Origin: a virus
Reading direction: 5' to 3' (one strand)
Length of the DNA stretch: 42,386 bases
Virus record (IMG/VR): IMGVR_UViG_3300037247_000910
Coordinates: 1-42,386 of that record
This document shows, in pieces, positions 6,307-13,952 of the stretch (positions are counted from its first letter, which is position 1; each line of letters begins with the position of its first letter). Below the pieces are notes generated by a model. The model did not search any database and was not told the DNA's origin. It was given only the letters and a program-made list of their open reading frames with translations. Both the position numbers and the translations under genes were made by a program.

Positions 6307-7380
6307 ATGAAAATACAGGTGGATACGGAGGCAATCAGGAAGGGCGTGCAGGTGGTCCGGAATGTTGTATCGGGGAAGGGTGCTGATGCGTTTCTGCATG
6401 ACATCATGGTAAAGGCTGAAGGGGATCATATTGAACTGTCAGCGACTAACCTGGAGGTTAGTCTACAGTACCGGATTGCTGGCGCCACCATTGAAGACCC
6501 AGGCATGATGTTGTGTCCTGAATCGAAATTAGCTCCCATCTTGCAGGAGTGGCAGGCTGAGAGCATAGGTATAAACGAATCGAAAAGGACGTGCAGCATA
6601 AAAGGGAAGGGCACATCATTCAGGATAACGTGTGCTAACCCGCAAGCGTTCCCGGCTATACCAAAGTTTAATGATAAGGATTGCATCGAGATAGACAGGA
6701 ATGCGCTGGTGGACATGATAAAGAAGGTGGCGTTTATAGGCTGTGATGGTGTGTTCTTGTCAGTTGTGAAAGACGAGGCAATAATGGTGTCGAATGACGG
6801 ACGGAGGCTGGCGGAGGTCATCAAGAAAATAGGAGTTTCTAAAGATGCAAGCTGTATTATCCCCATGAAGACGATACCACAGATATTGAACGTTATCAAG
6901 GACCATGAGGGCGCCGTAAAGATAAAGATAGGAAAGAAACGTATTTTCGTACAGGCCGGAAACATAACGCTCTGTTCGCAGTTGATAGAAGGGCAATATC
7001 CTGATTATGCGGACGTGATACCGGCGGATCTGGATAAGGAAATCACGGCAGAGAGGGAGGTGTTTTTCTCCGCCGTGCGCAGGGCCGGCGTGATGACGAC
7101 TGACGAGTTTAAATTGTTGAGCTTTACATTTGGGGATAATAAGTTGCATTTAATGTGTAATTCGCCTGATGTGGGGGAGGCTCAGGTGGATATACCCGTT
7201 GAGTATGAGGGTGATAAGATCGTAATCGGCCTCAATCCGGATTATGTGGATGACCTGTCAAAGGTACTCGATACCGACAAAGTAACGATGAGGCTCAAGG
7301 ACAACAACACCGCATGTGTGTTTGAATCCCTTGCATACCGATATGTCCTGATGCCGATGGAGTTGAATGCAAATGTTTAA
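6307..7380 (+). CDS. dnaN: DNA polymerase III sliding clamp (beta subunit)-like
   Basis: 357 residues, close to the usual 366. It begins with a strand typical of DnaN, has NDGRRLAEVIK near residue 158 (the conserved DGHRLA region), the QLIEGQYPDY motif, and ends with YVLMPMEL, the conserved C-terminus. The loop before the DGRRLA region is shorter than in bacterial clamps. It encircles DNA and would tether the host polymerase to phage DNA; no phage DNA polymerase is present. SD GGAG upstream. Confidence 0.93.
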   Translation: MKIQVDTEAIRKGVQVVRNVVSGKGADAFLHDIMVKAEGDHIELSATNLEVSLQYRIAGATIEDPGMMLCPESKLAPILQEWQAESIGINESKRTCSIKGKGTSFRITCANPQAFPAIPKFNDKDCIEIDRNALVDMIKKVAFIGCDGVFLSVVKDEAIMVSNDGRRLAEVIKKIGVSKDASCIIPMKTIPQILNVIKDHEGAVKIKIGKKRIFVQAGNITLCSQLIEGQYPDYADVIPADLDKEITAEREVFFSAVRRAGVMTTDEFKLLSFTFGDNKLHLMCNSPDVGEAQVDIPVEYEGDKIVIGLNPDYVDDLSKVLDTDKVTMRLKDNNTACVFESLAYRYVLMPMELNANV

Positions 7381-7561
7381 TTACGAACGGCTTGAGAGGT
7401 CTAATTTTCTAACGTGGTTCAGGATATCTACCCTGAAAGAGTTCAAAGATGCGCTGAAAAACCACAAGAAAAAGCTGCGGTATCTGCTGGATAAATATGG
7501 AGACGAGATTAACGATACGGAGGAAGAGTTTAGGAAAGGAAAAGGAAAAGGAATAGGATGA
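7367..7561 (+). CDS. Small basic helical protein
   Basis: 64 residues (start 7367; ATG at 7373 also possible). It overlaps the end of dnaN and shares GGAG in the dnaN 3' end as SD. It has Lys-rich helices and a GKGKG tail. Family not recognised; translational coupling to the clamp suggests a linked role. Confidence 0.5.
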   Translation: MQMFNYERLERSNFLTWFRISTLKEFKDALKNHKKKLRYLLDKYGDEINDTEEEFRKGKGKGIG

Positions 7562-7872
7562 AAAACAAGATGGAAGCTGCAGAGGAAATAAAGAAGAAAA
7601 TAGAGGCCAGTGTAAAGATCATGATGGCGCTTACAGAGTTTGACGGCAAGATGGCCATTGAAACACTTACGGGTGTTTTAATCTCCATTGTAACCGTGCC
7701 CGCCAATAAAGGCAAAGAGGAAGAGATAATGGACTCCGTAATCAAGACGCTTAAAAGCGGCATGAAGTTCATGAAACATACGAAGCCGATTACCAACGCA
7801 ATTGACGCCATAATCGGTCAGCTGAAGAAGAAACAATCCGCCCGGCCCGGCGGGAATCCGGGGATGAATTGA
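7558..7872 (+). CDS. Helical protein, paralogue A
   Basis: 104 residues. It is alpha-helical, with a central amphipathic stretch (AIETLTGVLISIV) and a Pro/Gly-rich tail (GGNPGMN). The next gene is clearly related, with the same order of segments: EF.G..AIE.LTGVL, ANKGKE/ANAGKE, VIK.LK, and PGG at the end. The pair is a tandem duplication. Function unknown. Confidence 0.6.
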   Translation: MKNKMEAAEEIKKKIEASVKIMMALTEFDGKMAIETLTGVLISIVTVPANKGKEEEIMDSVIKTLKSGMKFMKHTKPITNAIDAIIGQLKKKQSARPGGNPGMN

Positions 7873-7921
7873 TAATGAGAAAGGCAGAAGGCACAAAGGC
7901 AGAAGGGAAAGGAGGAATTGA

Positions 7922-8224
7922 ATGAAAAGTAATATGGAACCAACTGAGGACGTGAAGAAAGAGATGACAGCGGTAGCAAATATCATGTTTACGCTTAAAG
8001 AGTTTGGCGGCCAGAATGCGATTGAAATACTTACGGGTGTTCTGTGTGCCATCATAAGCGCAACCGCTAATGCTGGCAAGGAAACTGAAATAACGGATGC
8101 CGTAATCAAGCAGCTTAAGCGCAATAAGAATGAAATGAAAAATATGAATCCGTTTGCCGTCTTAATCTGCCCACTGAAAAAGAATCAACCATCCTGTCCA
8201 GGCGGGGATCCGAATTTGAATTGA
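7922..8224 (+). CDS. Helical protein, paralogue B
   Basis: 100 residues, related over its full length to the preceding gene (roughly 40-50 percent identity by eye). Preceded by AAAGGAGG. The C-terminal part has diverged most (an added Cys), but the final PGGDPNLN is retained. Duplication followed by divergence suggests a heteromer or two specificities. Confidence 0.6.
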   Translation: MKSNMEPTEDVKKEMTAVANIMFTLKEFGGQNAIEILTGVLCAIISATANAGKETEITDAVIKQLKRNKNEMKNMNPFAVLICPLKKNQPSCPGGDPNLN

Positions 8225-8246
8225 GGAAGGGGAAGAGGAAAAAGAA

Positions 8247-8459
8247 ATGATAATCGAAGCAACAATAAAAGTTGATGGGATTAGCAAGACTCATATTCAT
8301 ATTGATTTTTTAGAGAATGTGAAGCTTACAACTAATAAATATCAGTACGAGATCTACACGCCTGGTAGGGGCAAGGCATATTCTCAAGGTGAGATCGTGC
8401 ACGACAATGACAATCCTATCGAGTTAGTTAAAAAGGTGTTGGAGAAGGCTGTAAGGTGA
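8247..8459 (+). CDS. Small beta-rich hypothetical protein
   Basis: 70 residues with alternating strand-like segments, a THIHIDF stretch and a C-terminal helix. SD-like GGAAGGGGAAGAGG precedes the start. Family not recognised. Confidence 0.55.
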   Translation: MIIEATIKVDGISKTHIHIDFLENVKLTTNKYQYEIYTPGRGKAYSQGEIVHDNDNPIELVKKVLEKAVR

Positions 8460-8533
8460 ATACTATTTTGTGGATTTATAACATACTATTACATTTAAGC
8501 ATTATGTTTATGGTCTATCATTTTGCCGGATAG
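8456..8533 (+). CDS. Possible 25-residue membrane microprotein
   Basis: The GTG start overlaps the upstream stop (GTGA), the classic coupling arrangement, with GGAGAAGG upstream. The peptide is one hydrophobic helix (WIYNILLHLSIMFMV) with TAG at 8531-8533. Alternatively, it is a chance open frame in AT-rich DNA. Confidence 0.35.
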   Translation: MNTILWIYNILLHLSIMFMVYHFAG

Positions 8534-8541
8534 AAAAGGAA

Positions 8542-8748
8542 ATGAGTTTAGTAGTTGAAAGATATTTAATTTGCGATGGTAATTGGTGCGAAGCCAATAC
8601 AATCGATAATGGTAAAGATTACCCCAATGGTTTTATATTAAGAATTGAAGCAAAAAAGAATGGTTGGCATAGCGAGGGGACACGTGATTTGTGTCCTGAA
8701 TGTTGGGCTAAAAGAGCAGGAGGAAAAGGATGGAAGCCAAGCCAATAA
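8542..8748 (+). CDS. Zinc-binding small protein
   Basis: 68 residues. N-terminal CDGNWC and C-terminal LCPECW provide four cysteines for one zinc site, with beta strands between. AAAAGGA precedes the ATG. This layout is common in small phage early proteins; partner unknown. Confidence 0.6.
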   Translation: MSLVVERYLICDGNWCEANTIDNGKDYPNGFILRIEAKKNGWHSEGTRDLCPECWAKRAGGKGWKPSQ

Positions 8749-8936
8749 CCAAAGAAGAATTCATAAGAAGGTTTAAAGGGTATATGGAGAGAGCAGGAGT
8801 ATGCCAAGAGACAATGACGGATTATGTGCCAGAGGCCGCAGAAGCAGCATATAGCGTATGGAATGATCCTTCAGAGGGGCTTAATGATATGACACCAGAA
8901 GAAATGGCAGAGGCGGACAGGGAATGTTGGGAATAA
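8730..8936 (+). CDS. Small acidic helical protein
   Basis: 68 residues, overlapping the previous gene by 19 bases and using its AGGAGG as SD. Helical, with a Glu-rich C-terminus (MTPEEMAEADRE). Family not recognised. Confidence 0.55.
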   Translation: MEAKPITKEEFIRRFKGYMERAGVCQETMTDYVPEAAEAAYSVWNDPSEGLNDMTPEEMAEADRECWE

Positions 8937-8940
8937 GAAT

Positions 8941-9738
8941 ATGAGCAAAACAACGATTGAATGGGTAGTTGATCCGGATGGTAAGTCTCAGGGGCGGACG
9001 TGGAATCCGGTAACAGGGTGTCATCATGGATGCAAGTATTGTTATGCGGAAAGAACATCGAACCGGTTCAGGGGGGAGCCTCTAAGGACGAAGCTTGCCG
9101 AAAAGAAAGAGGTTCAACAAGTGATTAACGGAAAGATAGAGGACAGGATCCTTAGTGCCTGGCCTGCCTTTGATATCCCTACACTTTGGAAGGCAAGATT
9201 AAGTGAGCCTTCAGCAGAAAAGAAACCTCGTACAATCTTTGTACCCAGCATGGCGGATCTGTTTGGCGAATGGGTGCCTAAAGAATGGATTGACGCCGTA
9301 TTAAAAACCGTAAGAGAGTGCCCACAACATACCTTCCTTTTTCTCACAAAGAAACCCTCACGTTATTTAGAGTTTGACATTCCCAATAATTGCTGGCTTG
9401 GAGCGACTACGGACACACCAACAAGCTCTGCATTGCGTTCTGAGGCATTAACCATCGCAGGCAATAACAATAAATTCATATCAGCTGAACCCTTGCTTGG
9501 AGATATATCAGGTTATGTCGATTATGACGGCCTGGACTGGATCATCATAGGATCGTTGAACGCCAGTAATAGTCCCGTGCCGGCAAGCAGAGGGGGCACA
9601 CACAGGGAGTGGGTTACGAACCTGATAAAAGAAGCGAAGGGAATACCGGTATTTATCAAGGACGGGCTGTATGATTTGTATTCAGATCTGCCAAGATTGA
9701 GGGGGTTGCCGTATTTGGGGAAAACAGAAAAGATTTGA
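8941..9738 (+). CDS. DUF5131 (Gp37/Gp68-type) radical SAM-like protein
   Basis: 265 residues. The N-terminus TTIEW..TWNPVTGC and the Cx3Cx2C motif CHHGCKYCYAE (residues about 28-38) match the phage Gp37/Gp68 family, which carries a radical SAM-type iron-sulfur site. Later segments FVPSMADLFGEWVP, FLFLTKKP, and the C-terminal PVFIKDGL are also family features. The reaction is unknown; neighbours in nucleotide metabolism make a base or nucleotide modification plausible. Cytoplasmic. Confidence 0.88.
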   Translation: MSKTTIEWVVDPDGKSQGRTWNPVTGCHHGCKYCYAERTSNRFRGEPLRTKLAEKKEVQQVINGKIEDRILSAWPAFDIPTLWKARLSEPSAEKKPRTIFVPSMADLFGEWVPKEWIDAVLKTVRECPQHTFLFLTKKPSRYLEFDIPNNCWLGATTDTPTSSALRSEALTIAGNNNKFISAEPLLGDISGYVDYDGLDWIIIGSLNASNSPVPASRGGTHREWVTNLIKEAKGIPVFIKDGLYDLYSDLPRLRGLPYLGKTEKI

Positions 9739-9768
9739 GAATTACGAATAACAAATAAATGCGTGATT

Positions 9769-10103
9769 TGGGCTACGACCGGACGTGATGTAGATAAGTG
9801 ATACCGACTCGAAAGAGGCCGAAAACTTATCATTTTATGTATGGGGGAGTAGTCCTTGAGGCAGGAGCGAAAGCTCGCTGTGGGTTTTAGTGGTGGAAAG
9901 GACACATAATTTGCTTGGATTGCGCATGAATTACGAATTGCAAATGAATGATTTTATTGGCAGTACATCACTTTAGAAAAACTGCTCCGTCCCGAAGGGT
10001 GATGTTACAGGGAGGCCACAGGTAGACGTGTGAATAGTGATATGAGGACGCCTGGAATCAAGCATTTACCAGAACGGCGTGACAGCCTGGAGAGACAGGC
10101 TTT
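9769..10103 (+). ncRNA. Candidate structured RNA region
   Basis: This stretch contains no plausible gene but many stems: GATAAGT/ACTTATC (9793-9799 with 9825-9831) enclosing CTC-GAAA-GAG; GTCCTT/AAGGAC (9852-9857 with 9898-9903) enclosing CAGGAGC-GAAA-GCTC(G)CTG (9862-9880); ACATCAC/GTGATGT (9965-9971 with 9999-10005); ACGCC(TGG)/(CCA)GAACGGCGT (10048-10080); and AGCCTG/CAGGCT (10084-10101). Two GAAA tetraloops argue for a folded RNA. I do not recognise a known family. Strand is assumed from the surrounding operon. Confidence 0.45.
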
Positions 10104-10130
10104 ATGATTTGGGGATTTGGAAAGAAGAGC

Positions 10131-10313
10131 ATGGAAAAATTCAAACAGGGTGACGTAATCAGGACAGAGGGAGAGTATTTTGCGGTGAGGGAAGTCCTTG
10201 GCGTGAATAAAAAGACCAACTCATATATAACCAAGTTTTTAGATGACAATTCGATTGTTGAAACTATGGTATCAGTGATTGATAGTAATTATAGTCTGAA
10301 GGAGAGCGAATGA
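10131..10313 (+). CDS. Small beta-rich hypothetical protein
   Basis: 60 residues. Start at 10131 is preferred because AAAGAAGAG lies just upstream; an in-frame ATG at 10104 sits at the base of the last hairpin of the structured region with no SD. The KFKQGDVIRTEGEYFAVREV segment looks like a small SH3-like barrel. Function unknown. Confidence 0.55.
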   Translation: MEKFKQGDVIRTEGEYFAVREVLGVNKKTNSYITKFLDDNSIVETMVSVIDSNYSLKESE

Positions 10314-10582
10314 CACCATTAGCATTGGAAATAATAATACACTATTTCTATTCACCTGAAGACTATAGACAAGGTGATGCTTCTGCCCCTGCAGTTAAAA
10401 ATACAATCCTTTTCCTTTTCAAGTACGGATTGTTGGAGGCTTCGGAGAATAGCCCTATCCGCAAATATAAAATTACAGGTATGGGGAAATTCTATGTCCA
10501 GGAGGGGCTGTGTAAGGTTCCATTACCAAAGAAAATAGAGGATCCGATTCTGTTTATAATTCCAGAAAAGGGGAGTGAGTGA
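10310..10582 (+). CDS. Winged-helix-like small protein
   Basis: 90 residues. ALEIIIHYFYSPEDY, a helix (FLFKYGLLE) and KYKITGMGKFYVQE read as a small winged-helix module seen in early phage proteins. It overlaps the preceding gene (ATGA) and the next gene by 4 bases, so the three are translationally coupled. DNA binding is possible. Confidence 0.55.
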   Translation: MTPLALEIIIHYFYSPEDYRQGDASAPAVKNTILFLFKYGLLEASENSPIRKYKITGMGKFYVQEGLCKVPLPKKIEDPILFIIPEKGSE

Positions 10583-10788
10583 GCAAGCACGAAATCGACT
10601 GGTCTGTGTTTGATGGTGAGCCGGAGCGTATTTGTTATTGTTATTGCGGCCACTCATTCAATACCCATGCCAAACTCATAAAAGATAAAAGCGGCACTTA
10701 TCACATAACAAGGAAGAAATGTTATATATGCGGCAAGAACGATAACAGCCGGATTATAAGGGATACTCCTGAACCCGAAATGATTTGA
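10579..10788 (+). CDS. Zinc-ribbon small protein
   Basis: 69 residues from a GTG overlapping the previous stop. CYCYCGHSF and CYICGKN supply two CxxC-type knuckles about 30 residues apart, a typical zinc ribbon. Likely nucleic-acid or protein binding; family unknown. Confidence 0.6.
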   Translation: MSKHEIDWSVFDGEPERICYCYCGHSFNTHAKLIKDKSGTYHITRKKCYICGKNDNSRIIRDTPEPEMI

Positions 10789-10827
10789 GAATTACGAATT
10801 ACGATTTGGGAATTGAAAGGAGAGTGA

Positions 10828-11493
10828 ATGTATTTAATAAAAGACACAGTAAAAGATGGGATTGTAGTTGCTGGTAGGTTTATTTTCAAACATTTTAAAA
10901 TAGAATATCATTTATGGAGTAACAGTTTTGGCTTTTGTTTTAGCGCTGATGAACATTATCTTTTTAATATAGCTATTCCCCCTCTTTCGCTATATCTGAC
11001 ATTTGGAAATGGGAAATATAGAGAAAAGGAAGTTTCTGTTTCTGTTCATGGTTGGGCTATATGGTGGAACTTTTGGACTTCATTTAATGAATGGAAAAGT
11101 AGTACACCCAAATATAGAAATGGAAGCTTTCATATAGATGATTTCTTGCTAGGCAAAAGGAAGTATAGAAGAACTATATTAGAAGACAGACCTGTTTTTA
11201 TACCAATGCCTGAGAAGAACTATATGGCAAACATCAAATTATGCAGAGATACTTGGAAACGGTCTCGATGGTTTACTGAAACGGTGATGAGAATTGATGC
11301 AGAAATTCTTAAAGGCATTCCGCATAAGGGCAAGGGCACAGCCGAATATAATTGCGGAGAAGACCGTACTTGGAGTATGTGTTGCCCTGCCACATCTATA
11401 GCAGAAGGCGTTGGTAAGATTGTTGGTAGTGTTTTACATGATAGAGTTAGGTATGGTGGTTGGAATGATTGGAATTATACACGTGAAAAATGA
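10828..11493 (+). CDS. Conserved-looking phage hypothetical protein
   Basis: 221 residues, rich in aromatic residues and beta strands in the N-terminal half (FNIAIPPLSLYLTFG, VHGWAIWWNFW). The C-terminal half has IPHKGKGTAEYNCGEDRTWSM, which resembles a motif I have seen in uncharacterised phage proteins, but I cannot name a family. SD AAAGGAGAG upstream. It overlaps the MazG-like gene by 4 bases. Confidence 0.6.
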   Translation: MYLIKDTVKDGIVVAGRFIFKHFKIEYHLWSNSFGFCFSADEHYLFNIAIPPLSLYLTFGNGKYREKEVSVSVHGWAIWWNFWTSFNEWKSSTPKYRNGSFHIDDFLLGKRKYRRTILEDRPVFIPMPEKNYMANIKLCRDTWKRSRWFTETVMRIDAEILKGIPHKGKGTAEYNCGEDRTWSMCCPATSIAEGVGKIVGSVLHDRVRYGGWNDWNYTREK

Positions 11494-11747
11494 GTGATCT
11501 TAAATATGCAGATATTGGTGAGCCTGAAGACAGCGTAATTGAAGAATGTTCAGAGGTTATAGGGGAATGTTCAACGTTGATTCAAGAGATTTGCAAGGCT
11601 CGTAGATTTGGATATCTCAGTTTCCATCCTGATGATCCTGACAAGAAGACAAACATCGATCGAATCAGGGCCGAAATGTCTGATTGTGTAGATGCGTTTG
11701 ACAAGCTGGAAGTGAAGATGAGAAAACTGATATGCAAACACAAATAA
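11490..11747 (+). CDS. MazG-like nucleotide pyrophosphohydrolase-like protein
   Basis: 85 residues. EECSEVIGECS, RRFGYLSFHPDDPDKKTN and RIRAEMSDCVDAFDKL follow the EExxE...ExxD helical pattern of phage MazG-like proteins, whose acidic residues bind magnesium and hydrolyse nucleoside triphosphates. The match is to the fold pattern; activity is not shown. Confidence 0.6.
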   Translation: MSDLKYADIGEPEDSVIEECSEVIGECSTLIQEICKARRFGYLSFHPDDPDKKTNIDRIRAEMSDCVDAFDKLEVKMRKLICKHK

Positions 11748-12079
11748 AGTCGAAAAACCGGAAGGTGTTGTCACTGGACAGTTGCGAGATCTGCGGGAAG
11801 GAGATTGAGCGGCCTGCATATAACCAGAAGGCGTGTGTCCATACAGACAAAAATATAAAGACCCCCTGCCAGCAGGAATCTCATCGCCGGCAGATGAGGG
11901 AGGCTAAAACCCGCCGTTATCAAGAGAAGAAGAAAATGGTTAATTCAGAAAAGCCATGTCTTAAGTGTGGTAAGGGGTTCAGGAGTGTCGGGAAGCATGA
12001 CAGGGTTTGCGAGGATTGCGAGATGTCGAATTCACACGTCCAATACCGGGCTTATAAGATACCAATAGCAACAAACTGA
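11732..12079 (+). CDS. Double zinc-finger protein
   Basis: 115 residues. CEICGKEIERPAYNQKACVH and CLKCGKGFRSVGKHDRVCEDC are two CxxC...C-type zinc fingers joined by a strongly basic helix. This layout suggests nucleic-acid binding. It starts inside the MazG-like gene and precedes the helicase. Confidence 0.65.
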   Translation: MQTQIKSKNRKVLSLDSCEICGKEIERPAYNQKACVHTDKNIKTPCQQESHRRQMREAKTRRYQEKKKMVNSEKPCLKCGKGFRSVGKHDRVCEDCEMSNSHVQYRAYKIPIATN

Positions 12080-12104
12080 ATAGAGGCGCTAGGCCAATAT
12101 ATAG

Positions 12105-12998
12105 ATGAAGGATGAAATAGAGAAGAGGATAGGCAGGGAGGGTCTGCCGTGTGATACGGATACCGAGCTGGCGGCCATTGCGTGTATGCTTATAGACCAG
12201 ACCTGCATTGAGGAAGCCCTTAATCTGGACATTGGCGATGACCATTTTTACGATGCCAGGTACAGGGTTATCTATAATAAGATCGTTGATATTAAGTATA
12301 ATGACGGCGCTGACGTTGATTTGGTCTTATTAAAAACCAAGCTGCGGGAGTGTAAGGAGTTTAAGAATTATGACGAGAGAGGCATTAACATATTCCTTGT
12401 GGAGCTTGTGGAAGAGCCCATGCTCCCTGTCAACTTCCGCCAGTATGTTGAACGGCTGGAGGACTTCAGGCAAAGACGCAAGGCTGTACAGGACAGCGCA
12501 AAGAGTGTTGATGCTGCTTATGATTTTTCTATGCCGATTGCCGCAGATATTACATCACGAAAGGACATCCTCAAGAAGTTCGACATTGCTACATGCCTGG
12601 ATAAGCCCGCCCCGCCCCGGAAGTGGGTGCTCAGGGGGTTTCTCCCTCAAGGGATTGTGGCTGCTTTCAGTGGTGCAGGGGGCACGGGAAAGAGTAAGTT
12701 CGTCTTATATGCTGCAGTATCTGTAGCAGCAGGGATGAGGGTGTTTGATTGTTTCAGGCCGGAACAGCCGCGTCCTGTTATTTGTTGGTTTGGTGAGGAT
12801 TCGGAAGTGATTGTATGGGAAAGGCTGAGGTGTATAGTTGATTCTTGCGAGGGGGTAGATACCGGACTCCTTAGTGATAACTTGAATATTTATTGTGAAC
12901 AGGCCATGCCGTTGATGGAGTTGGAATACAATAAGCCTATACGTACTGATGCATATCACTGGTTAAAAAAAAAATTGCCGAGCTTAATCCGGGCCTGA
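12105..12998 (+). CDS. RepA/DnaB-type replicative helicase, N-terminal part (frameshifted)
   Basis: 297 residues in the 0 frame. Residues 1-150 resemble the DnaB N-terminal helical domain (DTELAAIACMLID..., HFYDARYRVIYNKI). A RepA-type AAA ATPase then begins, with Walker A GAGGTGKSK near residue 190 and GEDSE after it. The frame ends 8 codons after a run of ten A (12965-12974), before Walker B. The missing part continues in the -1 frame. A -1 slip on the A run would join both into one protein of about 509 residues ending at 13633. Confidence 0.8.
   Translation: MKDEIEKRIGREGLPCDTDTELAAIACMLIDQTCIEEALNLDIGDDHFYDARYRVIYNKIVDIKYNDGADVDLVLLKTKLRECKEFKNYDERGINIFLVELVEEPMLPVNFRQYVERLEDFRQRRKAVQDSAKSVDAAYDFSMPIAADITSRKDILKKFDIATCLDKPAPPRKWVLRGFLPQGIVAAFSGAGGTGKSKFVLYAAVSVAAGMRVFDCFRPEQPRPVICWFGEDSEVIVWERLRCIVDSCEGVDTGLLSDNLNIYCEQAMPLMELEYNKPIRTDAYHWLKKKLPSLIRA
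12965..12974 (+). promoter_or_regulatory. A10 slippery run (putative -1 frameshift site)
   Basis: Codons TTA AAA AAA AAA TTG contain the heptamer A AAA AAA, a known -1 ribosomal slippage sequence; ten A can also cause transcriptional slippage. No strong downstream pseudoknot is evident. Confidence 0.5.
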
Positions 12999-13633
12999 TA
13001 ATAATAGACCCCAAGTCAAAGTTTTACGGGCTGCCAGAGGATTGTAATACGAGCGCTGCGATATGGATGAACCATATCCAGGAACTTATTATGAATGTTG
13101 ATGCTACTATATTAATACCTCACCATGTTAGCAAGGCCGGGGCGCACTTCCTGGACTCCTCTTCCTCCCGGGGAGCTTCTGCCTTTATAGATGCCTGCCG
13201 GTGGGGGGCTAATATAAAGATGATGGATGAGGAGACGGGGGAAAAGCTTGATGTAGATAATCATAAATCTTATATTGAAGTGATGATTACGAAGAGTAAT
13301 TACACGGCACTTCCGCCCGAGCCGTTGAGGTTCAAGCATGTAGAGGGAGGGCTTGAACAGGTGGAGCTGGGACAAAAGAGAATGGAGGGCATAGCTGTTT
13401 TGATACGTGCTGCGTTGGAAAAGAACCTTCATAAGAATGTTTCTCATAATGAAATCTCGAAGCTGAAGGAGGGGGAATTTGTGAGGAAGTATATCAAGAA
13501 GCATGATAAAAAAGCATCAAGAGGTGATATTGATAATGCTATAATTTATGGGCTGCAGATGGGTATATTTTACGAGCTCGATATTCCGGCCGGCACGAAA
13601 ACGAGGAAGGTAATATGTGTACGAAAGGACTAG
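12974..13633 (+). CDS. RepA-type helicase, C-terminal part (-1 frame)
   Basis: Read in the -1 frame from the A10 run, the sequence continues IAELNPGLIIIDPKSKFYG, which is Walker B, then ILIPHHVSKAG, the conserved histidine/sensor segment of RepA-like ATPases, and a C-terminal winged-helix-like region. It has no good independent start at the junction; the first internal ATG (13067) would lose Walker B. So this is either made by frameshifting or the gene carries a homopolymer mutation or sequencing error. Confidence 0.75.
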   Translation: MAELNPGLIIIDPKSKFYGLPEDCNTSAAIWMNHIQELIMNVDATILIPHHVSKAGAHFLDSSSSRGASAFIDACRWGANIKMMDEETGEKLDVDNHKSYIEVMITKSNYTALPPEPLRFKHVEGGLEQVELGQKRMEGIAVLIRAALEKNLHKNVSHNEISKLKEGEFVRKYIKKHDKKASRGDIDNAIIYGLQMGIFYELDIPAGTKTRKVICVRKD

Positions 13634-13639
13634 CGAGAG

Positions 13640-13802
13640 GACTGGACAAGACTGGACATAAATCAATGTCCAGTTATACAGCATGTGTAACTTGTTGTGA
13701 TATAAAAGATTATGAATAAAAAGGACTGGACAAAAAGGGGGACTGGACAAGTGTATTTGTCCAGTCTTAATCGTTTGTATATCAATAGGTTAGGACTGGA
13801 CA
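13640..13802. repeat. ori: Iteron-like repeats: putative replication origin
   Basis: GACTGGACA occurs five times on the plus strand (13640, 13650, 13724, 13741, 13794), with complementary copies TGTCCAGT at 13667-13674 and TGTCCAGTC at 13758-13766. A partial copy is at 13843-13848, and one-mismatch variants GACAGGACA lie at 13957 and 14315. They follow the helicase gene directly and lie in a 795-base stretch without a gene. Iterons beside a replication initiator are a standard theta-origin layout. Confidence 0.65.
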
Positions 13803-13809
13803 GGACTGT

Positions 13810-13859
13810 CCTCCCCCTAAAGGGGGGAGGAGGGAGCTGTTTAGTCCAGCTCCTCCTCC
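13810..13859. other. Two overlapping, mutually exclusive GC hairpins
   Basis: CCTCCCCC (13810-13817) pairs with GGGGGAGG (13823-13830). Alternatively GGAGGAGGGAGCTG (13826-13839) pairs with CAGCTCCTCCTCC (13847-13859) with one bulged G. Both cannot form together. The second loop contains TTTAGTC, part of the iteron motif. Possible origin structure or RNA switch. Confidence 0.5.
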
Positions 13860-13952
13860 TTGGGCTTGAGGGGAAAAGGTACTTTGAAAGGCTGCAAGCG
13901 GTAAGGATAGCAAAGCAGCGTAGGTTTTTGTTAGTCGGGTAAGAGTTTAAAT

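Noticed and set aside
9793-9831. Hammerhead ribozyme-like GAAA core within a stem
   Set aside because: The conserved CUGANGA is not present (the bases read GTGATAC) and no proper third stem or cleavage site is found.
13640-13802. CRISPR array
   Set aside because: The repeats are 9 bases, occur in both orientations and have irregular spacing; no cas genes are present.
13712-13942. 76-codon open frame over the iteron cluster
   Set aside because: It runs through direct and inverted repeats and the GC hairpins, so its sequence is dictated by repeats; no SD and no domain.
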